This document shows, piece after piece, positions 30,185 to 40,016 of a stretch of 64,000 nt of DNA; the first letter of the stretch is position 1, and every line of letters starts with the position of its first letter. The position numbers and the translations under genes were made by a program. The notes under the pieces are model-generated. The model ran no database searches. It had not been told where the DNA came from and saw only the letters and a list, made by a program, of their open reading frames with translations. The stretch spans positions 1,955,426 through 2,019,425 of the forward strand of contig NZ_CP118753.2 of NCBI RefSeq assembly GCF_034480035.2. Reading direction: 5' to 3'. The DNA comes from Methanosphaera sp. ISO3-F5. GTDB lineage: Archaea; Methanobacteriota; Methanobacteria; Methanobacteriales; Methanobacteriaceae.

Positions 30185-30474
30185 TAAGTTAATATATGAA
30201 ATATTGTTTATCTTTCCATATCTTAAAAAAAATATTTGAAGATAATTATAACATGTAAAGACAGTTACCTCTAAAACAAAAACCTATAAAAATGTTTAAC
30301 AGGCACTTCTCCACTCATTGTATTCATTAACTAAAAAGTAACAACAATCTTGCTGCACTTCAAATAATTAGCTTAAAAAATAATATTATTTCGGAATTAA
30401 ACCAATAGACACCTAAAATCTATTTTCCTTATAATATAACTATATAATATCTTTAAACTTTATCTAATATATAC
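30185..30474. other. Gene-free gap inside the exosome superoperon
   Basis: About 290 AT-rich bases between rrp42 and L37Ae. No frame or RNA gene seen. It may hold a promoter for the L37Ae-rpoP-Brix-pcc1 part. Confidence 0.45.
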
Positions 30475-31278
30475 TTATGGTTTCAACTTTTCAAGTAAAG
30501 AAAACATATCCCTACTATGATTAAAAGCCATACTCATCGACTGCATAACTTCCCTGCCAGTCATAACATTTAAACCACACTTTTGAAGAGCACACAAAGT
30601 ACCATCCTCCCTAAAACCAATAGAAAGACTAGCCTCCATCAAAGTCTCCTCAACATGAATAGGATCCACAATCAACTGATCATTAACCTTAACAACAGTA
30701 CATAAAACACTCTTATTCAATATAGGCAGACCAGCTAAATGATCCTCATCAATAGACAACTCATCATTAACAAACTTAGCAGTAGGAATCTTAGTAGTTA
30801 ACAATGCACTAACAGCAGCCAAACAAGTAGCATCCATCAAATTACCATCAAAATCCAAGATATCAATATCAACATGCAACTTCCAAACCTTACTGCCCTC
30901 AACAATACATAACTTACCCAAATCAATAAGAGGAGCCTCACGAATAGTTCTGTCAACAACACGGGAAATTTCAACAGCAAACTTATTAGGCGGACCATAC
31001 TCAAAATTACGACTAGCAATAGCAAGCAACTCAGCATTAGTAATGATAATACCACTATCAGGACTATTAGGGAAAGGCGTAGCAACTTGAGCCTTCACAC
31101 CCGCAAGAACAGTAGTACCACCAATAGACACCATAGCCGAACCATCAGCCTTTTTAATAAAACCAGTTTTAATTTTGATATCACGATACTCCGAAAATTC
31201 CCTATCATCAATACGCTGTTCATGATTCAATAAATCAAAAACCTTATCCTTTGATACTTCAGAGATAATATTTACCAT
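30475..31278 (-). CDS. rrp42: Exosome subunit Rrp42
   Basis: 267 residues of the RNase PH fold. [21 protein letters not shown] and [14 protein letters not shown] fit Rrp42, the non-catalytic partner that builds the hexameric ring with Rrp41. The start overlaps the end of rrp41 by 20 bp, indicating translational coupling. Confidence 0.94.
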   Translation of the reverse strand: MVNIISEVSKDKVFDLLNHEQRIDDREFSEYRDIKIKTGFIKKADGSAMVSIGGTTVLAGVKAQVATPFPNSPDSGIIITNAELLAIASRNFEYGPPNKFAVEISRVVDRTIREAPLIDLGKLCIVEGSKVWKLHVDIDILDFDGNLMDATCLAAVSALLTTKIPTAKFVNDELSIDEDHLAGLPILNKSVLCTVVKVNDQLIVDPIHVEETLMEASLSIGFREDGTLCALQKCGLNVMTGREVMQSMSMAFNHSRDMFSLLEKLKP

Positions 31279-31975
31279 CCTTTTCTCCTCCGTACTTACT
31301 TAACAATGTTTCCTGCTGTAACTGATTAATAAAATAACAAGCATCAAATGCCAACTTCAACGCATCCTCAAACTCCGGAACTGATAAATTACCATCCATC
31401 TGTAAGAAAGTAATATCACCCGTACGAGGCATAATAGCAACAGGCATATCTGCCTGGCCAGTCTGATCCTCCTCTTCAGATAAATCAACAACAATATGGT
31501 TATCAACCTTACCCACAGCACAAGCACTAATCAAATCCCTCATAGGAATTTCAGCATCAGCAAGGGCAAGACTGGCACCAACAATACCTAAACAACGAGT
31601 ACCACCCTCTGCCTCCAATACTTCGATTGAAATATCAATAGAAGAACGAGGATATTTCTCTAAAAAAATACCTGGCGTAATAGCCTCAGAAATAAGCTTG
31701 GATATTTCAGTTGAACGCCTATCAGGTCCAGGCCGTTTACGTTCCTTAACAGAAAAAGGGGCCATATTATATTTACATCTTAAAACAGCACCATCCGGCT
31801 TTGAATGCTTCTTAGAATATAATTCTCTAGGCCCATACACTCCAACTAAAACCTTATTATTACCACATTCAACATATGCGGAACCATCAGCATTATTTAA
31901 CACGCCAACCTTCATTTTCATATTACGCAGAGAATTAAATGCCCGTCCATCCTTTCTAATAAATTGTTTATTCAT
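31259..31975 (-). CDS. rrp41: Exosome subunit Rrp41 (catalytic)
   Basis: 238 residues. [33 protein letters not shown] and [22 protein letters not shown]-type motifs identify Rrp41, the phosphorolytic 3'-5' exonuclease of the archaeal exosome. It lies between rrp4 and rrp42 as in most archaea. Confidence 0.95.
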   Translation of the reverse strand: MNKQFIRKDGRAFNSLRNMKMKVGVLNNADGSAYVECGNNKVLVGVYGPRELYSKKHSKPDGAVLRCKYNMAPFSVKERKRPGPDRRSTEISKLISEAITPGIFLEKYPRSSIDISIEVLEAEGGTRCLGIVGASLALADAEIPMRDLISACAVGKVDNHIVVDLSEEEDQTGQADMPVAIMPRTGDITFLQMDGNLSVPEFEDALKLAFDACYFINQLQQETLLSKYGGEKDGKYYL

Positions 31976-31990
31976 TTTATATCTCCCTTT

Positions 31991-32659
31991 TTATAAGTTC
32001 ATAATTTTAGATTGAACTATTTTAATAAGATTATGTTTGAATGGATTTTTCTCTATTTCATCAATAATTTTCAATAATTTCTCAACATTTTCCTTAAGTC
32101 CATTAATCCATATTAAACCATTTTTTGCAACAATCATATCAGTACAAGTATACTCTTGTATCATATTATTAAGAAAAGCATTCTCTTCACTTAAAAAGTG
32201 TACTGTTGGTTGTTTTACTCGTACAATAACTCCCTGATTAAATTTTCCTAAACCATGGGAACGTATAGTTAATTTAACCCTGTTAATTTCATCAACATTA
32301 GCAACCCTTAAAAGCAGAACATCCTTAACATTAATTATCTGGTTCATATTCTGTTCGTTCTTATCATACAATTCGGAAGCTGATAAATATCCATGGTATA
32401 TGCTGTTAATATTGATTGTCCATGATGAATATGATGAACTCACTACCTTACCTATAATTAAGTCACCATATTTGGGTTTATAAGTATACTTGAAAGGTAT
32501 GACACTAATTGTTTCACTTTCCAAATACACAATACCTGTCATGTTAGAAAAAATTTTCCCATTTTCTCTGAAAGTTCCTCGTCCTAGTTTAAGATCACTG
32601 TCGGCTAGTAGATGTCCGGGTAAAACAATTTGTTTGTTATCTACGAACAACATCTTCAT
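31991..32659 (-). CDS. rrp4: Exosome RNA-binding cap subunit Rrp4
   Basis: About 222 residues with an N-terminal domain containing VLPGHLLADSDLKLGRGTF, an S1 domain (PKYGDLIIGKVVSSSYSSW onward, about 62-135) and a KH domain (ENAFLNNMIQEYTCTDMIVA onward). Rrp4 caps the Rrp41/42 ring and guides RNA. Close in-frame starts at 32662, 32659 and 32653 cannot be separated. Confidence 0.92.
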   Translation of the reverse strand: MKMLFVDNKQIVLPGHLLADSDLKLGRGTFRENGKIFSNMTGIVYLESETISVIPFKYTYKPKYGDLIIGKVVSSSYSSWTININSIYHGYLSASELYDKNEQNMNQIINVKDVLLLRVANVDEINRVKLTIRSHGLGKFNQGVIVRVKQPTVHFLSEENAFLNNMIQEYTCTDMIVAKNGLIWINGLKENVEKLLKIIDEIEKNPFKHNLIKIVQSKIMNL

Positions 32660-32668
32660 CACTAGTAC

Positions 32669-33364
32669 TTATTTAAGAAGTTTTGTTTCGACTTCACCAT
32701 GGGTTAATCCACTAAGGTCTGTGTAAAATTTGTCCTGTAATCCGCCAGGAATTTCCACAATACCAATCCAGCTTCCATCATTTTCCCATTCTTCCTTAAT
32801 TAATTTACCGTATTGTGAAACAATACTATATGACTTACCAGCATATGTTCCAGGAATTTTAACAGCTACTTGTACTTTCTCAATACGTATAGGGATTTTT
32901 GTAAGGATTGCTTTCACGGTTGGTTCTATTTGTTCCTCAACTGTTTTCATAGGATCAATATGAACTTTTGCTTCTTCCATAGCTTTTTCAATTCTGTTTG
33001 GTGGGTGTGGAAGTTTTGTTTGTGGGTTAATAGCTTCACGTGCAATTTTACTAATTACCTGCTTGGTTTTTTCCTCTTGCATCTTTTTTCTTTGGTTTGC
33101 AGTGATTTGTATGTTACCCTTCTTAATGATTATGTCAGCAACTTCTAAGGCATCTGTTGTTTCGAAGGCTTTCATCATATTCTCTTCTGATGCCTTATCT
33201 GCTTTATGAGCATCCTTGAATACTTCTTCAACTGCCAGTACATTTTCTATTTCTATATCATTTCCTCTTTTGTAATCTGCAGCTAATTCAGCATCTACTA
33301 ATATTTCAAATCTTTCTCCATAACTTTCTAATCTTGCTATTACTGCATCATCAACATTTACCAT
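32669..33364 (-). CDS. Ribosome maturation protein SBDS
   Basis: 231 residues, matching archaeal SBDS: an N-terminal FYSH domain starting [17 protein letters not shown], a helical middle with [20 protein letters not shown], and a ferredoxin-like C-terminal domain. SBDS helps release the anti-association factor aIF6 from the large subunit. It stands between psmA and rrp4, its conserved place. Confidence 0.94.
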   Translation of the reverse strand: MVNVDDAVIARLESYGERFEILVDAELAADYKRGNDIEIENVLAVEEVFKDAHKADKASEENMMKAFETTDALEVADIIIKKGNIQITANQRKKMQEEKTKQVISKIAREAINPQTKLPHPPNRIEKAMEEAKVHIDPMKTVEEQIEPTVKAILTKIPIRIEKVQVAVKIPGTYAGKSYSIVSQYGKLIKEEWENDGSWIGIVEIPGGLQDKFYTDLSGLTHGEVETKLLK

Positions 33365-33540
33365 TTTATTTCACCTAGTAATATGATTAATTTTTAACAT
33401 AATTTTATTTTTTTATATCATTTAATATTTTATAAGTAATAACAATTAATAATTATGTTATTTTGTAGATTTTGAATTTTTAAAAATAGTTTTATAGTAA
33501 TGTTTTTTTTTTGGTGGTTAAAAAATGTATGGGATGAAGA

Positions 33541-34428
33541 TTATTCTTCATCATCTTCAGCAGATTCATCAGCTTCTTCAACTTCTTCAGCTTCTTTTGC
33601 TTTTTTCTCAGCTTCTTTCTGTGCTTTTAGTTCAGCTTTACGTGCTTCTTTTTCTTCTGCTTCTTTCTTAGCTTTTTCTTCTGCTTCTTTCTTTTCCTGT
33701 TCTTTACGTTCCACTACTTTGTTAACGTATGCTTCAATTTCTTCTTCGCCAAGTTTTCTGTATGTTGCAGTTTCTTTGTCTACTACTGAAATTTCCACAC
33801 TATCATCTGCTACTTTTCCATCGGTGGCTTTGTAAATTCCTTCTATTGCTAGATCAATCGCATCATCTAATGAAATGTCGTCTTCGTATTTGTCTTCGAA
33901 GAGTTCAAGTGCTTTTTCACGTCCGAATCCTATTGCTGTTGCTTTGTATTCTACTAATGCTCCGCTTGGGTCTGTTTCATAGACTCTGCATTCTCCATCG
34001 GATACTCCTCCGATGATTAATGATATACCGAAAGGTCTGATTCCACCGCTCTGGGTGTACATTTGTTCTAAGTCGCCAATGTATTTGGCTAGTCCTGTTA
34101 CGGATATTGGTTCGTGGTATTGTAATTTGTTTACTTGTGCCTGTCTTCTTGCAATATCTACGAGTCTTCTTGCATCAGCTACTAGTCCACTGGAGGCAGT
34201 TCCTATGTGTTCATCTATTTTGAATATTTTTTCTATTGATGTTGGAACTACTAGTTTGCTTTTTACTTTTTTGTCTACTGCAAATATTACTCCATCTTTT
34301 GATACTATTCCTACTGATGTTGTTCCTCTTTTTACTGCTTCTCTTGCGTATTCTATCTGGAATAAACGTCCATCTGGGCTGAATACAGTAAGTGCTCTGT
34401 CATATCCTGCTGTTGAAAATTGTTGCAT
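33541..34428 (-). CDS. psmA: Proteasome subunit alpha with long charged tail
   Basis: 295 residues. The N-terminal gate and fold are standard: AGYDRALTVFSPDGRLFQ (YDR motif) and GTASSGLVADARRLVD. Residues 238-295 form an extra tail of Lys, Glu and Ala ending EEADESAEDDEE, whereas archaeal alpha subunits usually end near 240-250. The tail is likely a helix projecting near the gate; its role is unknown. The gene heads the exosome superoperon on this strand. Confidence 0.95.
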   Translation of the reverse strand: MQQFSTAGYDRALTVFSPDGRLFQIEYAREAVKRGTTSVGIVSKDGVIFAVDKKVKSKLVVPTSIEKIFKIDEHIGTASSGLVADARRLVDIARRQAQVNKLQYHEPISVTGLAKYIGDLEQMYTQSGGIRPFGISLIIGGVSDGECRVYETDPSGALVEYKATAIGFGREKALELFEDKYEDDISLDDAIDLAIEGIYKATDGKVADDSVEISVVDKETATYRKLGEEEIEAYVNKVVERKEQEKKEAEEKAKKEAEEKEARKAELKAQKEAEKKAKEAEEVEEADESAEDDEE

Positions 34429-34737
34429 TTAATAACCTCTCCTTTTGTTTTTTTGTTATTAATTAAAGTAATTAACTTTTTTATTTATTTTTTTGTGTTT
34501 ACATTAATTATTATTACCTTATGTTATTAATATATTTTTTTAAGAGAGTATTTTTTTTTATACTTAGTATAATTGTTATTTTTTTGGTTCTTTGTTGTTT
34601 ATTCTTTGTGATTTTTTTTATTTTATTTTATATTTTTTTATAAAATATTCATCTTTTTTTGTTTTATTTTATATTTTTTTGATTAGTTCCTAATATTGTT
34701 CATAAATATTTATATATCAGTAATACTATATTTATTT
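34429..34737. other. T-rich gap upstream of psmA and a small membrane gene
   Basis: About 310 bp, very T-rich on plus. It contains the psmA promoter region and, at 34709-34716, a TATA-like TTTATATA for the plus-strand small gene at 34783. No other gene is visible. Confidence 0.5.
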
Positions 34738-34753
34738 ATACCTAACAGGGTAT
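34738..34753 (+). promoter_or_regulatory. Palindromic operator ATACC-N6-GGTAT, copy 1
   Basis: ATACCTAACAGGGTAT, a 5-bp inverted repeat with a 6-bp spacer, begins 22 bases after the TATA-like box 34709-34716 and ends 29 bases before the GTG at 34783. That is where transcription should start. The same palindrome stands at the same distance in front of the other small membrane gene (35245-35260). Confidence 0.5.
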
Positions 34754-34782
34754 GGTATATTTATAAAATTAGATGTGAAAAT

Positions 34783-34875
34783 GTGAATGAAAAATTAGAA
34801 AATGTTCTGTCTGCAACAATAGCAGTTATATTTGCAATTGGAATAATCTATTTAATTATTACATCTATGATGTAA
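34783..34875 (+). CDS. 30-residue single-span membrane peptide
   Basis: GTG start, product MNEKLENVLSATIAVIFAIG followed by IIYLIITSMM: a short polar start and one membrane helix. A purine-rich GATGTGA lies upstream. Too small for family assignment; the shared operator and a TATA box make expression plausible. Confidence 0.45.
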   Translation: MNEKLENVLSATIAVIFAIGIIYLIITSMM

Positions 34876-34960
34876 TTTTAAAACATAATATATTTATTCA
34901 ATAATTCTTTTTTTTAAAATTAGTTTTTTTGAAATCAGGTATTGTTTAAAAAAATAGTGC

Positions 34961-35149
34961 TTAGGATAATGAATGTGTTAGTGGTGTTTGGTGAATGTTT
35001 GTTTTTCTTTTTTCATTTCCTAAGTTTTTTGTTGTTTTTTTGGTTTTTTCTCTTATTTGTGATAAGTGTTCTAATAGTAATGCTAGTATTATTAATATTG
35101 AGGCTAGGATTTGAAATATTAGTATTCCTATTTTTTTGAATAGGTTCAT
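34961..35149 (-). CDS. Small membrane protein with basic tail
   Basis: 62 residues from ATG 35149, preceded by AAGGTGAT, a good ribosome site. One hydrophobic helix (IGILIFQILASILIILALLL, about 6-25) is followed by a Lys/Arg-rich soluble tail. No family recognised. It is convergent with the peptide gene at 34783 and carries the same palindrome at its promoter. Confidence 0.55.
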   Translation of the reverse strand: MNLFKKIGILIFQILASILIILALLLEHLSQIREKTKKTTKNLGNEKRKTNIHQTPLTHSLS

Positions 35150-35244
35150 TTTTATCACCTTGTTTCTTTTATTTTTTTTTATTCTATTATTTTGGATGTT
35201 TTTTTCCTGTTTTTTAATAGTATGTTAAGATTAATACTATACCT

Positions 35245-35260
35245 ATACCCCTTAAGGTAT
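35245..35260 (-). promoter_or_regulatory. Palindromic operator ATACC-N6-GGTAT, copy 2
   Basis: ATACCCCTTAAGGTAT repeats the architecture of 34738-34753. On the minus strand it begins 24 bases after the TATA-like box TTTATATA (complement of 35284-35291). That box is itself framed by ACATAC and GTATGT (35278-35283 and 35292-35297). The site would cover the start of transcription of the gene at 35149. Confidence 0.5.
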
Positions 35261-35428
35261 ATTGTATTATATATCTTACATACTATATAAAGTATGTCAA
35301 ATAAAATTGATAAAAATTTTAAATTTAATTTAATTAATTCTTTTAAAACAAAATCAATACCAAAAAAATAACAACAATAAAAAACAATCAAAAAGTTAAA
35401 AAAAATAGGAAAAATATAAACTCAAAAA

Positions 35429-36781
35429 CTATTCAATAAACTTCTGAGCATAACTTATAACATTATCAACAAACTTGCTGCTACTACCAAGATAAGTATG
35501 AGGATCTAAAATTTCATCAATCTCATCCTGACTCATATACTTAGTAATTTCCTCCTGTTTGGAAACCATTTCCCTAAGACCAGTATTCTCTTCATAAGCA
35601 TCCATAGCACATCTTCTAACAATACTATAAGCACTCTGCCTACCCATACCCTTCTGTGTAAGTTTAGACATGAATCTTTCAGCCATAACAAGACCATTAC
35701 TAGCATTAAGATTTCTTTCAATATTCTCATCATAGAAATCTAATTTAGAGAATAACTTAATTGACAAGTTTAATATATAATCAGTTAATATTGCAGATTC
35801 AGGTAAGATAATTCTTTCACATGATGAATTGGTAAGGTCACGTTCATGCCATAATGGATTGTCCTGAAGTGCAGCATTCACATATGATCTGACAACACGG
35901 GATACTCCACATATTCTTTCACCAGTAATAGGATTTCTTTTATGTGGCATAGTACTACTTCCCATCTGTTTTTCAGGATCAAATTTTTCTCCAACTTCCA
36001 TAATCTCAGTTCTTTGAAGGTTACGTACTTCTAATGCCATTTTTTCTAATGTACTGCAAAGGTTTGCAAGGGTCATAACATATTCTGCATGGTTGTCTCT
36101 TTGAACAACCTGGTTAGATATGTGCACAGGGTTAAGTCCTAAAATCTCGGATACTCTTACATGTATATCATATCCAGTTTCTCCAAGAGCTGCTGTTGTA
36201 CCAACTGCTCCAGTCATCATTCCTACACATACATGTTCCTTGGTAAGGTCTAATCTTTCAATCTGACGTGTTAATTCATCAATGTATATTGCAAATTTCA
36301 TTGCATATGTTGTAGGTAAAGCGTGTTGTCCATGGGTACGTCCTATTGTAACAGTATCTTTATGTTCTTCTGCTAAGTCGATGAGTATTTTGATGAGTTT
36401 AATTATTTTTTCTCTTATGATTTCTATTGATTCTTTTAACTGTAATGATTGTGATGAGTCTATGATATCATTACTTGTAGAACCGTAATGCACGTATTCT
36501 CCTGCACCATTGTCACATACTTCTTCTAGTGCTTTCATTAGTGCACCAATATCATGGTTTGTTGCTTTTTCTATTTCATCTACTCTTTCTTGTTTAACGT
36601 ATTCTGTTGTTGCTTTCCTGTTTATTTCATCAGCTGCTTCCTTAGGTATTAATCCTATTTCTCCTTCTGCTTTTGCTAGTGCAGCTTCTACTTTTAACAT
36701 GTTTTGTAATTTTGATTCCTGTTCCCATACAGCCTTCATTTCTGGAGTACCATATCTGAATTCTATTGGATGTATTGCCAT
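35429..36781 (-). CDS. purB: Adenylosuccinate lyase
   Basis: 450 residues. The fumarase/aspartase signature GSSTMPHKRNP (near 271) and TIGRTHGQHALPTTYAMK (near 146) identify PurB, which acts twice in purine synthesis. The start MAIHPIEFRYGTPEM is typical. It sits between pop5 and psmA, a place usually without it in the archaeal exosome superoperon. Confidence 0.96.
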   Translation of the reverse strand: MAIHPIEFRYGTPEMKAVWEQESKLQNMLKVEAALAKAEGEIGLIPKEAADEINRKATTEYVKQERVDEIEKATNHDIGALMKALEEVCDNGAGEYVHYGSTSNDIIDSSQSLQLKESIEIIREKIIKLIKILIDLAEEHKDTVTIGRTHGQHALPTTYAMKFAIYIDELTRQIERLDLTKEHVCVGMMTGAVGTTAALGETGYDIHVRVSEILGLNPVHISNQVVQRDNHAEYVMTLANLCSTLEKMALEVRNLQRTEIMEVGEKFDPEKQMGSSTMPHKRNPITGERICGVSRVVRSYVNAALQDNPLWHERDLTNSSCERIILPESAILTDYILNLSIKLFSKLDFYDENIERNLNASNGLVMAERFMSKLTQKGMGRQSAYSIVRRCAMDAYEENTGLREMVSKQEEITKYMSQDEIDEILDPHTYLGSSSKFVDNVISYAQKFIE

Positions 36782-36907
36782 AATAATCAGTTAAATAATT
36801 TTTTTAATTAATAATTCTTTAAAATAAAGTTTTGTTATTTATAGGTTTATTTTTCAAAATACATATTTTTTCTGAAATAATTTCTTGGGATAAAAATAGT
36901 TGATTTG

Positions 36908-37270
36908 TTAGGGGAGGTTATATTTTTGTTTCAGGGATTTTATTGTTCCTGATGTTCCTATTGTATGTACTGTTATTCTGGTTTCTCTTTGTCTGAAGAT
37001 AGTGTTGAATGAGGTTATTGCTTCTTCTTCGTATCCTCTTTGACATTTGACTATGACATTTTGTTGGAATCTTTTGCTGTTTTTTATTTCATTTGTTTCT
37101 ATTATCCATAGGTTTATTTTGCTTGATTCTATTTCGCCATATAGGTTTATTATACTGTTCCATAGGATGTTTGTAATGTCCTCTTTTTTTATTCTGTTTT
37201 GGCTGTATATTTTTAGTGCTATGTATCTTTTTTTCTCTCTCAGTGTTGGGGGCAATATTTTTAATTTCAT
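36908..37270 (-). CDS. rnp2: RNase P protein component 2 (Pop5)
   Basis: About 120 residues from MKLKILPPTLREKKRYIALK, the normal Pop5 start; an upstream ATG at 37288 adds MHADDN. Pop5 pairs with Rpp30 to activate the catalytic RNA of RNase P. It directly follows rpp30. Confidence 0.88.
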   Translation of the reverse strand: MKLKILPPTLREKKRYIALKIYSQNRIKKEDITNILWNSIINLYGEIESSKINLWIIETNEIKNSKRFQQNVIVKCQRGYEEEAITSFNTIFRQRETRITVHTIGTSGTIKSLKQKYNLP

Positions 37271-37299
37271 ATTATCATCAGCATGCAATAAATATAGGT

Positions 37300-37998
37300 T
37301 TAGTCCTTGATTATTCTTACACCTTGAACAATACTTTCCTTATGTATTGTTATGTTTTCAATTATTTCTTCAGGGTATGTTGTCATGCATTTTTTTGCAT
37401 AGTTTATATCCATGTCTAACAGTTGACTTAGCAATAGCATACTTCTAGGAGATTTCACATCATAAAAAGATTCACTACCACTACTAAGAACACACCTAAA
37501 ATCATACTTTCTCTGCAACATAAGCAACTGATTAATCTGATTAATAATTTTAGCCCTAAAATAACCCCTATGTTCCAGAACATCTCTAAAATTAATATTA
37601 ACACTAATATTATTCTCAACAAGAAGCTTGGCAAGCACATGATTAAGACCACTATTACGCTTATTACGATAAGGATGGTTAATAATATCAATCTGAGGAG
37701 TTTCACAAATAATCCTGTTTAAACTTTCATCCCCACCATTAGCCATTATCAAATCAACCTTTCTATAACAACGCTGAACCTCTTTTCTTAACAATTGAGG
37801 ATTAGCCTCATCAATAACAATACCATGATATAAATCAAGAGTCGTGGATTCATTCAATTCTTCAAAAACTTCCCTTAAATTATTATCAAAATACTTCTTC
37901 GAATCATAAAAGATGCATGCACCTTTAAATCCAAATGTTTCTAAAGTTTCAACAACATCTTCTCTTGGAATTATATTAAAGTCATAAAAAATAGTCAT
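37300..37998 (-). CDS. rnp3: RNase P protein component 3 (Rpp30)
   Basis: 232 residues of TIM-barrel Rpp30 type, with DLIMANGGDESLNRIICETP, DIINHPYRNKRNSGLNHVLA and VLSSGSESFYDVKSPRSM. It lies between the COG1325 gene and pop5. Base composition on plus flips from T/G-rich to A/C-rich near 37440, inside this gene. Confidence 0.92.
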   Translation of the reverse strand: MTIFYDFNIIPREDVVETLETFGFKGACIFYDSKKYFDNNLREVFEELNESTTLDLYHGIVIDEANPQLLRKEVQRCYRKVDLIMANGGDESLNRIICETPQIDIINHPYRNKRNSGLNHVLAKLLVENNISVNINFRDVLEHRGYFRAKIINQINQLLMLQRKYDFRCVLSSGSESFYDVKSPRSMLLLSQLLDMDINYAKKCMTTYPEEIIENITIHKESIVQGVRIIKD

Positions 37999-38044
37999 AA
38001 GATTAAATCCTAGGAAATTAGTATTATAAAAAAAAATTTTTTAG

Positions 38045-38473
38045 TTATAAGAAGTTAAAGATTTTATGAGCAACCTTAATTGCATTTTCTTTACTTACCG
38101 GATAACTAGCAATTTTTATTCTGACATGTATTGCATCACCAGAATAAGTTAATCTGATTTTTTCATCATAAGCTGATTGCTTATCAAAGCGCAGAAACAA
38201 GTTTCCTTTCTCATCAATTCTACGATTTAATTCTTCCTTAATAATCTTCTTATCTTCACTGGATAAGTTATTATTTAGGAATGCAATAATGTCTTTGTTA
38301 GTTCGTTTTTTGGTAATTTTTTCTGTTAAAATAGTTATCTTATTACCAAAATAATCTTCATTTATGGTTTTTTCTGGTAAAATAGAAGGAAAAAGATGAC
38401 CTATGGCGGTCATTACTTTTTCTTCATCTTCGGTACCATAAACAAAAGTTCGATAGGAAATGTTATGAATCAT
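38045..38473 (-). CDS. COG1325 RNA-binding (exosome-associated) protein
   Basis: 142 residues. EDEEKVMTAIGHLFP near 15, the GNLFLRFDKQSAY segment and VRIKIASYP near 120 fit the small archaeal family found between L15e and rpp30 in the exosome superoperon. A role in RNA metabolism is inferred from location and fold. The ATG directly follows the L15e stop. Confidence 0.75.
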   Translation of the reverse strand: MIHNISYRTFVYGTEDEEKVMTAIGHLFPSILPEKTINEDYFGNKITILTEKITKKRTNKDIIAFLNNNLSSEDKKIIKEELNRRIDEKGNLFLRFDKQSAYDEKIRLTYSGDAIHVRIKIASYPVSKENAIKVAHKIFNFL

Positions 38474-39019
38474 CTATCTAACCTTTTCAGCACCTTTACC
38501 TTTGTGACGTAATCCTCTACCTTTTTTACCAGCACTGGTTAAACCACGGAATGCACGTCTTGTATGTTTTTTACTGCATATCCAATTGATTTTGTTGTCG
38601 TGTTGGATTTCTGGGCGTTGTGGATCAACTAGGATTACTTCATAGTATTTTGCTTTACCATCTTCCCATACCCAGTAGGAATTTAGAACTTCTAAGTTAG
38701 GATATTTACGTGCAACACGTTCTTCTGCCATTCTTTGAATGGATTTTGCACCAGAGATTTTGTTAACACCCATTCTTTTTGGATCTCTACCGTTTTTGAA
38801 TCTGGATTTTCTTCTTGATCCTCTTCTTACTCTGATTCTTGCTACAACATATCCTGTTTTTGCTTTGTAACCTAATTTTCGAGCTTTATCAATTCTTGTA
38901 GGTTTATCAATTCTGATAATTACAGGTTGTCTTCTCCATTTAGGTAATCTTTCTCTCATTAGTTCTTTTACGTATGATTCGCTTGGGTTTTTCCATGCAT
39001 CTTGCATATGTTTATACAT
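38474..39019 (-). CDS. rpl15e: Ribosomal protein eL15
   Basis: 181 residues from [20 protein letters not shown]. Highly basic; [20 protein letters not shown] and the end [19 protein letters not shown] are diagnostic. An earlier in-frame ATG at 39034 lies in the ribosome site. It opens this half of the superoperon. Confidence 0.94.
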   Translation of the reverse strand: MYKHMQDAWKNPSESYVKELMRERLPKWRRQPVIIRIDKPTRIDKARKLGYKAKTGYVVARIRVRRGSRRKSRFKNGRDPKRMGVNKISGAKSIQRMAEERVARKYPNLEVLNSYWVWEDGKAKYYEVILVDPQRPEIQHDNKINWICSKKHTRRAFRGLTSAGKKGRGLRHKGKGAEKVR

Positions 39020-39059
39020 TAATATACACCTCATTGTTCAGCCGTTTGGCCACATCCAA

Positions 39060-39317
39060 TTTATTTTATTGTGTATTTAAGGGATTATTTTTTCTCCCTC
39101 AAACTTAAACTAATCCTATTTTTCTGATTAGTTTCTTTATTATATTCATTTTCTGGGAAGATGATTCCCATATTGTTTTATATAATAGTTTAGAATATAT
39201 TGTTGATATAACATCATATATTCTATATACTATACAATATATGTTTAATGTAGTATATTAATTGTTGGTTTTATTAGTGTTGAAAAACAGATTATGATTA
39301 TTGACGAGGTATTATTT
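39060..39317. other. Intergenic promoter region between L15e and TFS
   Basis: About 260 AT-rich bases between divergent genes. CATATATT and AATATATG (about 39212-39219 and 39234-39241) form an inverted repeat around a TATA-like core on the TFS side. No gene seen. Confidence 0.4.
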
Positions 39318-39629
39318 ATGGAGTTTTGTCCGAAGTGTGGAAAGGTTTTACTGCCTAAACATAACATTTTGCACTGTTATGGTTGTGGGTATGAGAAAGT
39401 TATTAGTGATGATAAAAAGAAGGATTATCTTATAGAACAGGATGTTTCTGATAAGCAGAACATTATTGTTACTGGGGATAAGGTTAATACTATGCCCACT
39501 ACCAGTGGCTTATGTTATAGGTGTCATAATCGAGAACTGGAATGGTGGATGGTTCAAACTCGTAAGTCTGATGAGGCTACCACTATATTTTATCGTTGCA
39601 CTAAGTGTGGTAATACGTGGCGCAGGTAA
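39318..39629 (+). CDS. tfs: Transcription factor S (TFIIS-like)
   Basis: 103 residues from the ATG at 39318, behind GAGGT. An N-terminal zinc ribbon (MEFCPKCGKVLLPKHN, CYGCGY) and a C-terminal ribbon (CYRCHNRELEWWMVQTRKSD, FYRCTKCGNTWR) are joined by a linker. The catalytic acidic pair RSDEATTIF is kept as KSDEATTIF. TFS makes backtracked RNA polymerase cleave its transcript. Confidence 0.93.
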   Translation: MEFCPKCGKVLLPKHNILHCYGCGYEKVISDDKKKDYLIEQDVSDKQNIIVTGDKVNTMPTTSGLCYRCHNRELEWWMVQTRKSDEATTIFYRCTKCGNTWRR

Positions 39630-39644
39630 AAAAAAAGGAATAGT

Positions 39645-40016
39645 TTATTTTGAAAAACTTAATGCTATTTTTTCTATTTGATTTTCTATTGCATTAGTGG
39701 TTTTTCTTGGGTTTTTATTAAACATTGAGTTATATTTTTCCCTGGTTTCAGTTATTTCTAATAACTCTTCAACTTTCTTGACGTCTTCACTTTTACACAT
39801 CCAACCCTTTGTTTTTCCAGCTACATTGTCTAGGTTATCGAAATCTTCTGGTGTCATGTACTGGAAGTATGATTTTATTTTGTGTTTTTGGTTTTCGTTT
39901 AGTGTTTGAGTTACTTGGTAATATTTGGTTGATGTGTTGCAGTCTAATGTTGAAAGCTTAAGTTTTAACTCTTCTTCATCATTATTAATCATAACATAAT
40001 TTCTTATATACTTCAT
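39645..40016 (-). CDS. Hypothetical protein
   Basis: 123 residues, Asn/Lys/Glu-rich and apparently soluble. It contains KSYFQYMTPEDFDNLDNVAG near 48-67 and a Cys in WMCKSEDVKK. No family recognised. It is convergent with tfs. A second in-frame ATG lies at 39992. A TATA-like sequence stands about 30 bp upstream. Confidence 0.6.
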   Translation of the reverse strand: MKYIRNYVMINNDEEELKLKLSTLDCNTSTKYYQVTQTLNENQKHKIKSYFQYMTPEDFDNLDNVAGKTKGWMCKSEDVKKVEELLEITETREKYNSMFNKNPRKTTNAIENQIEKIALSFSK

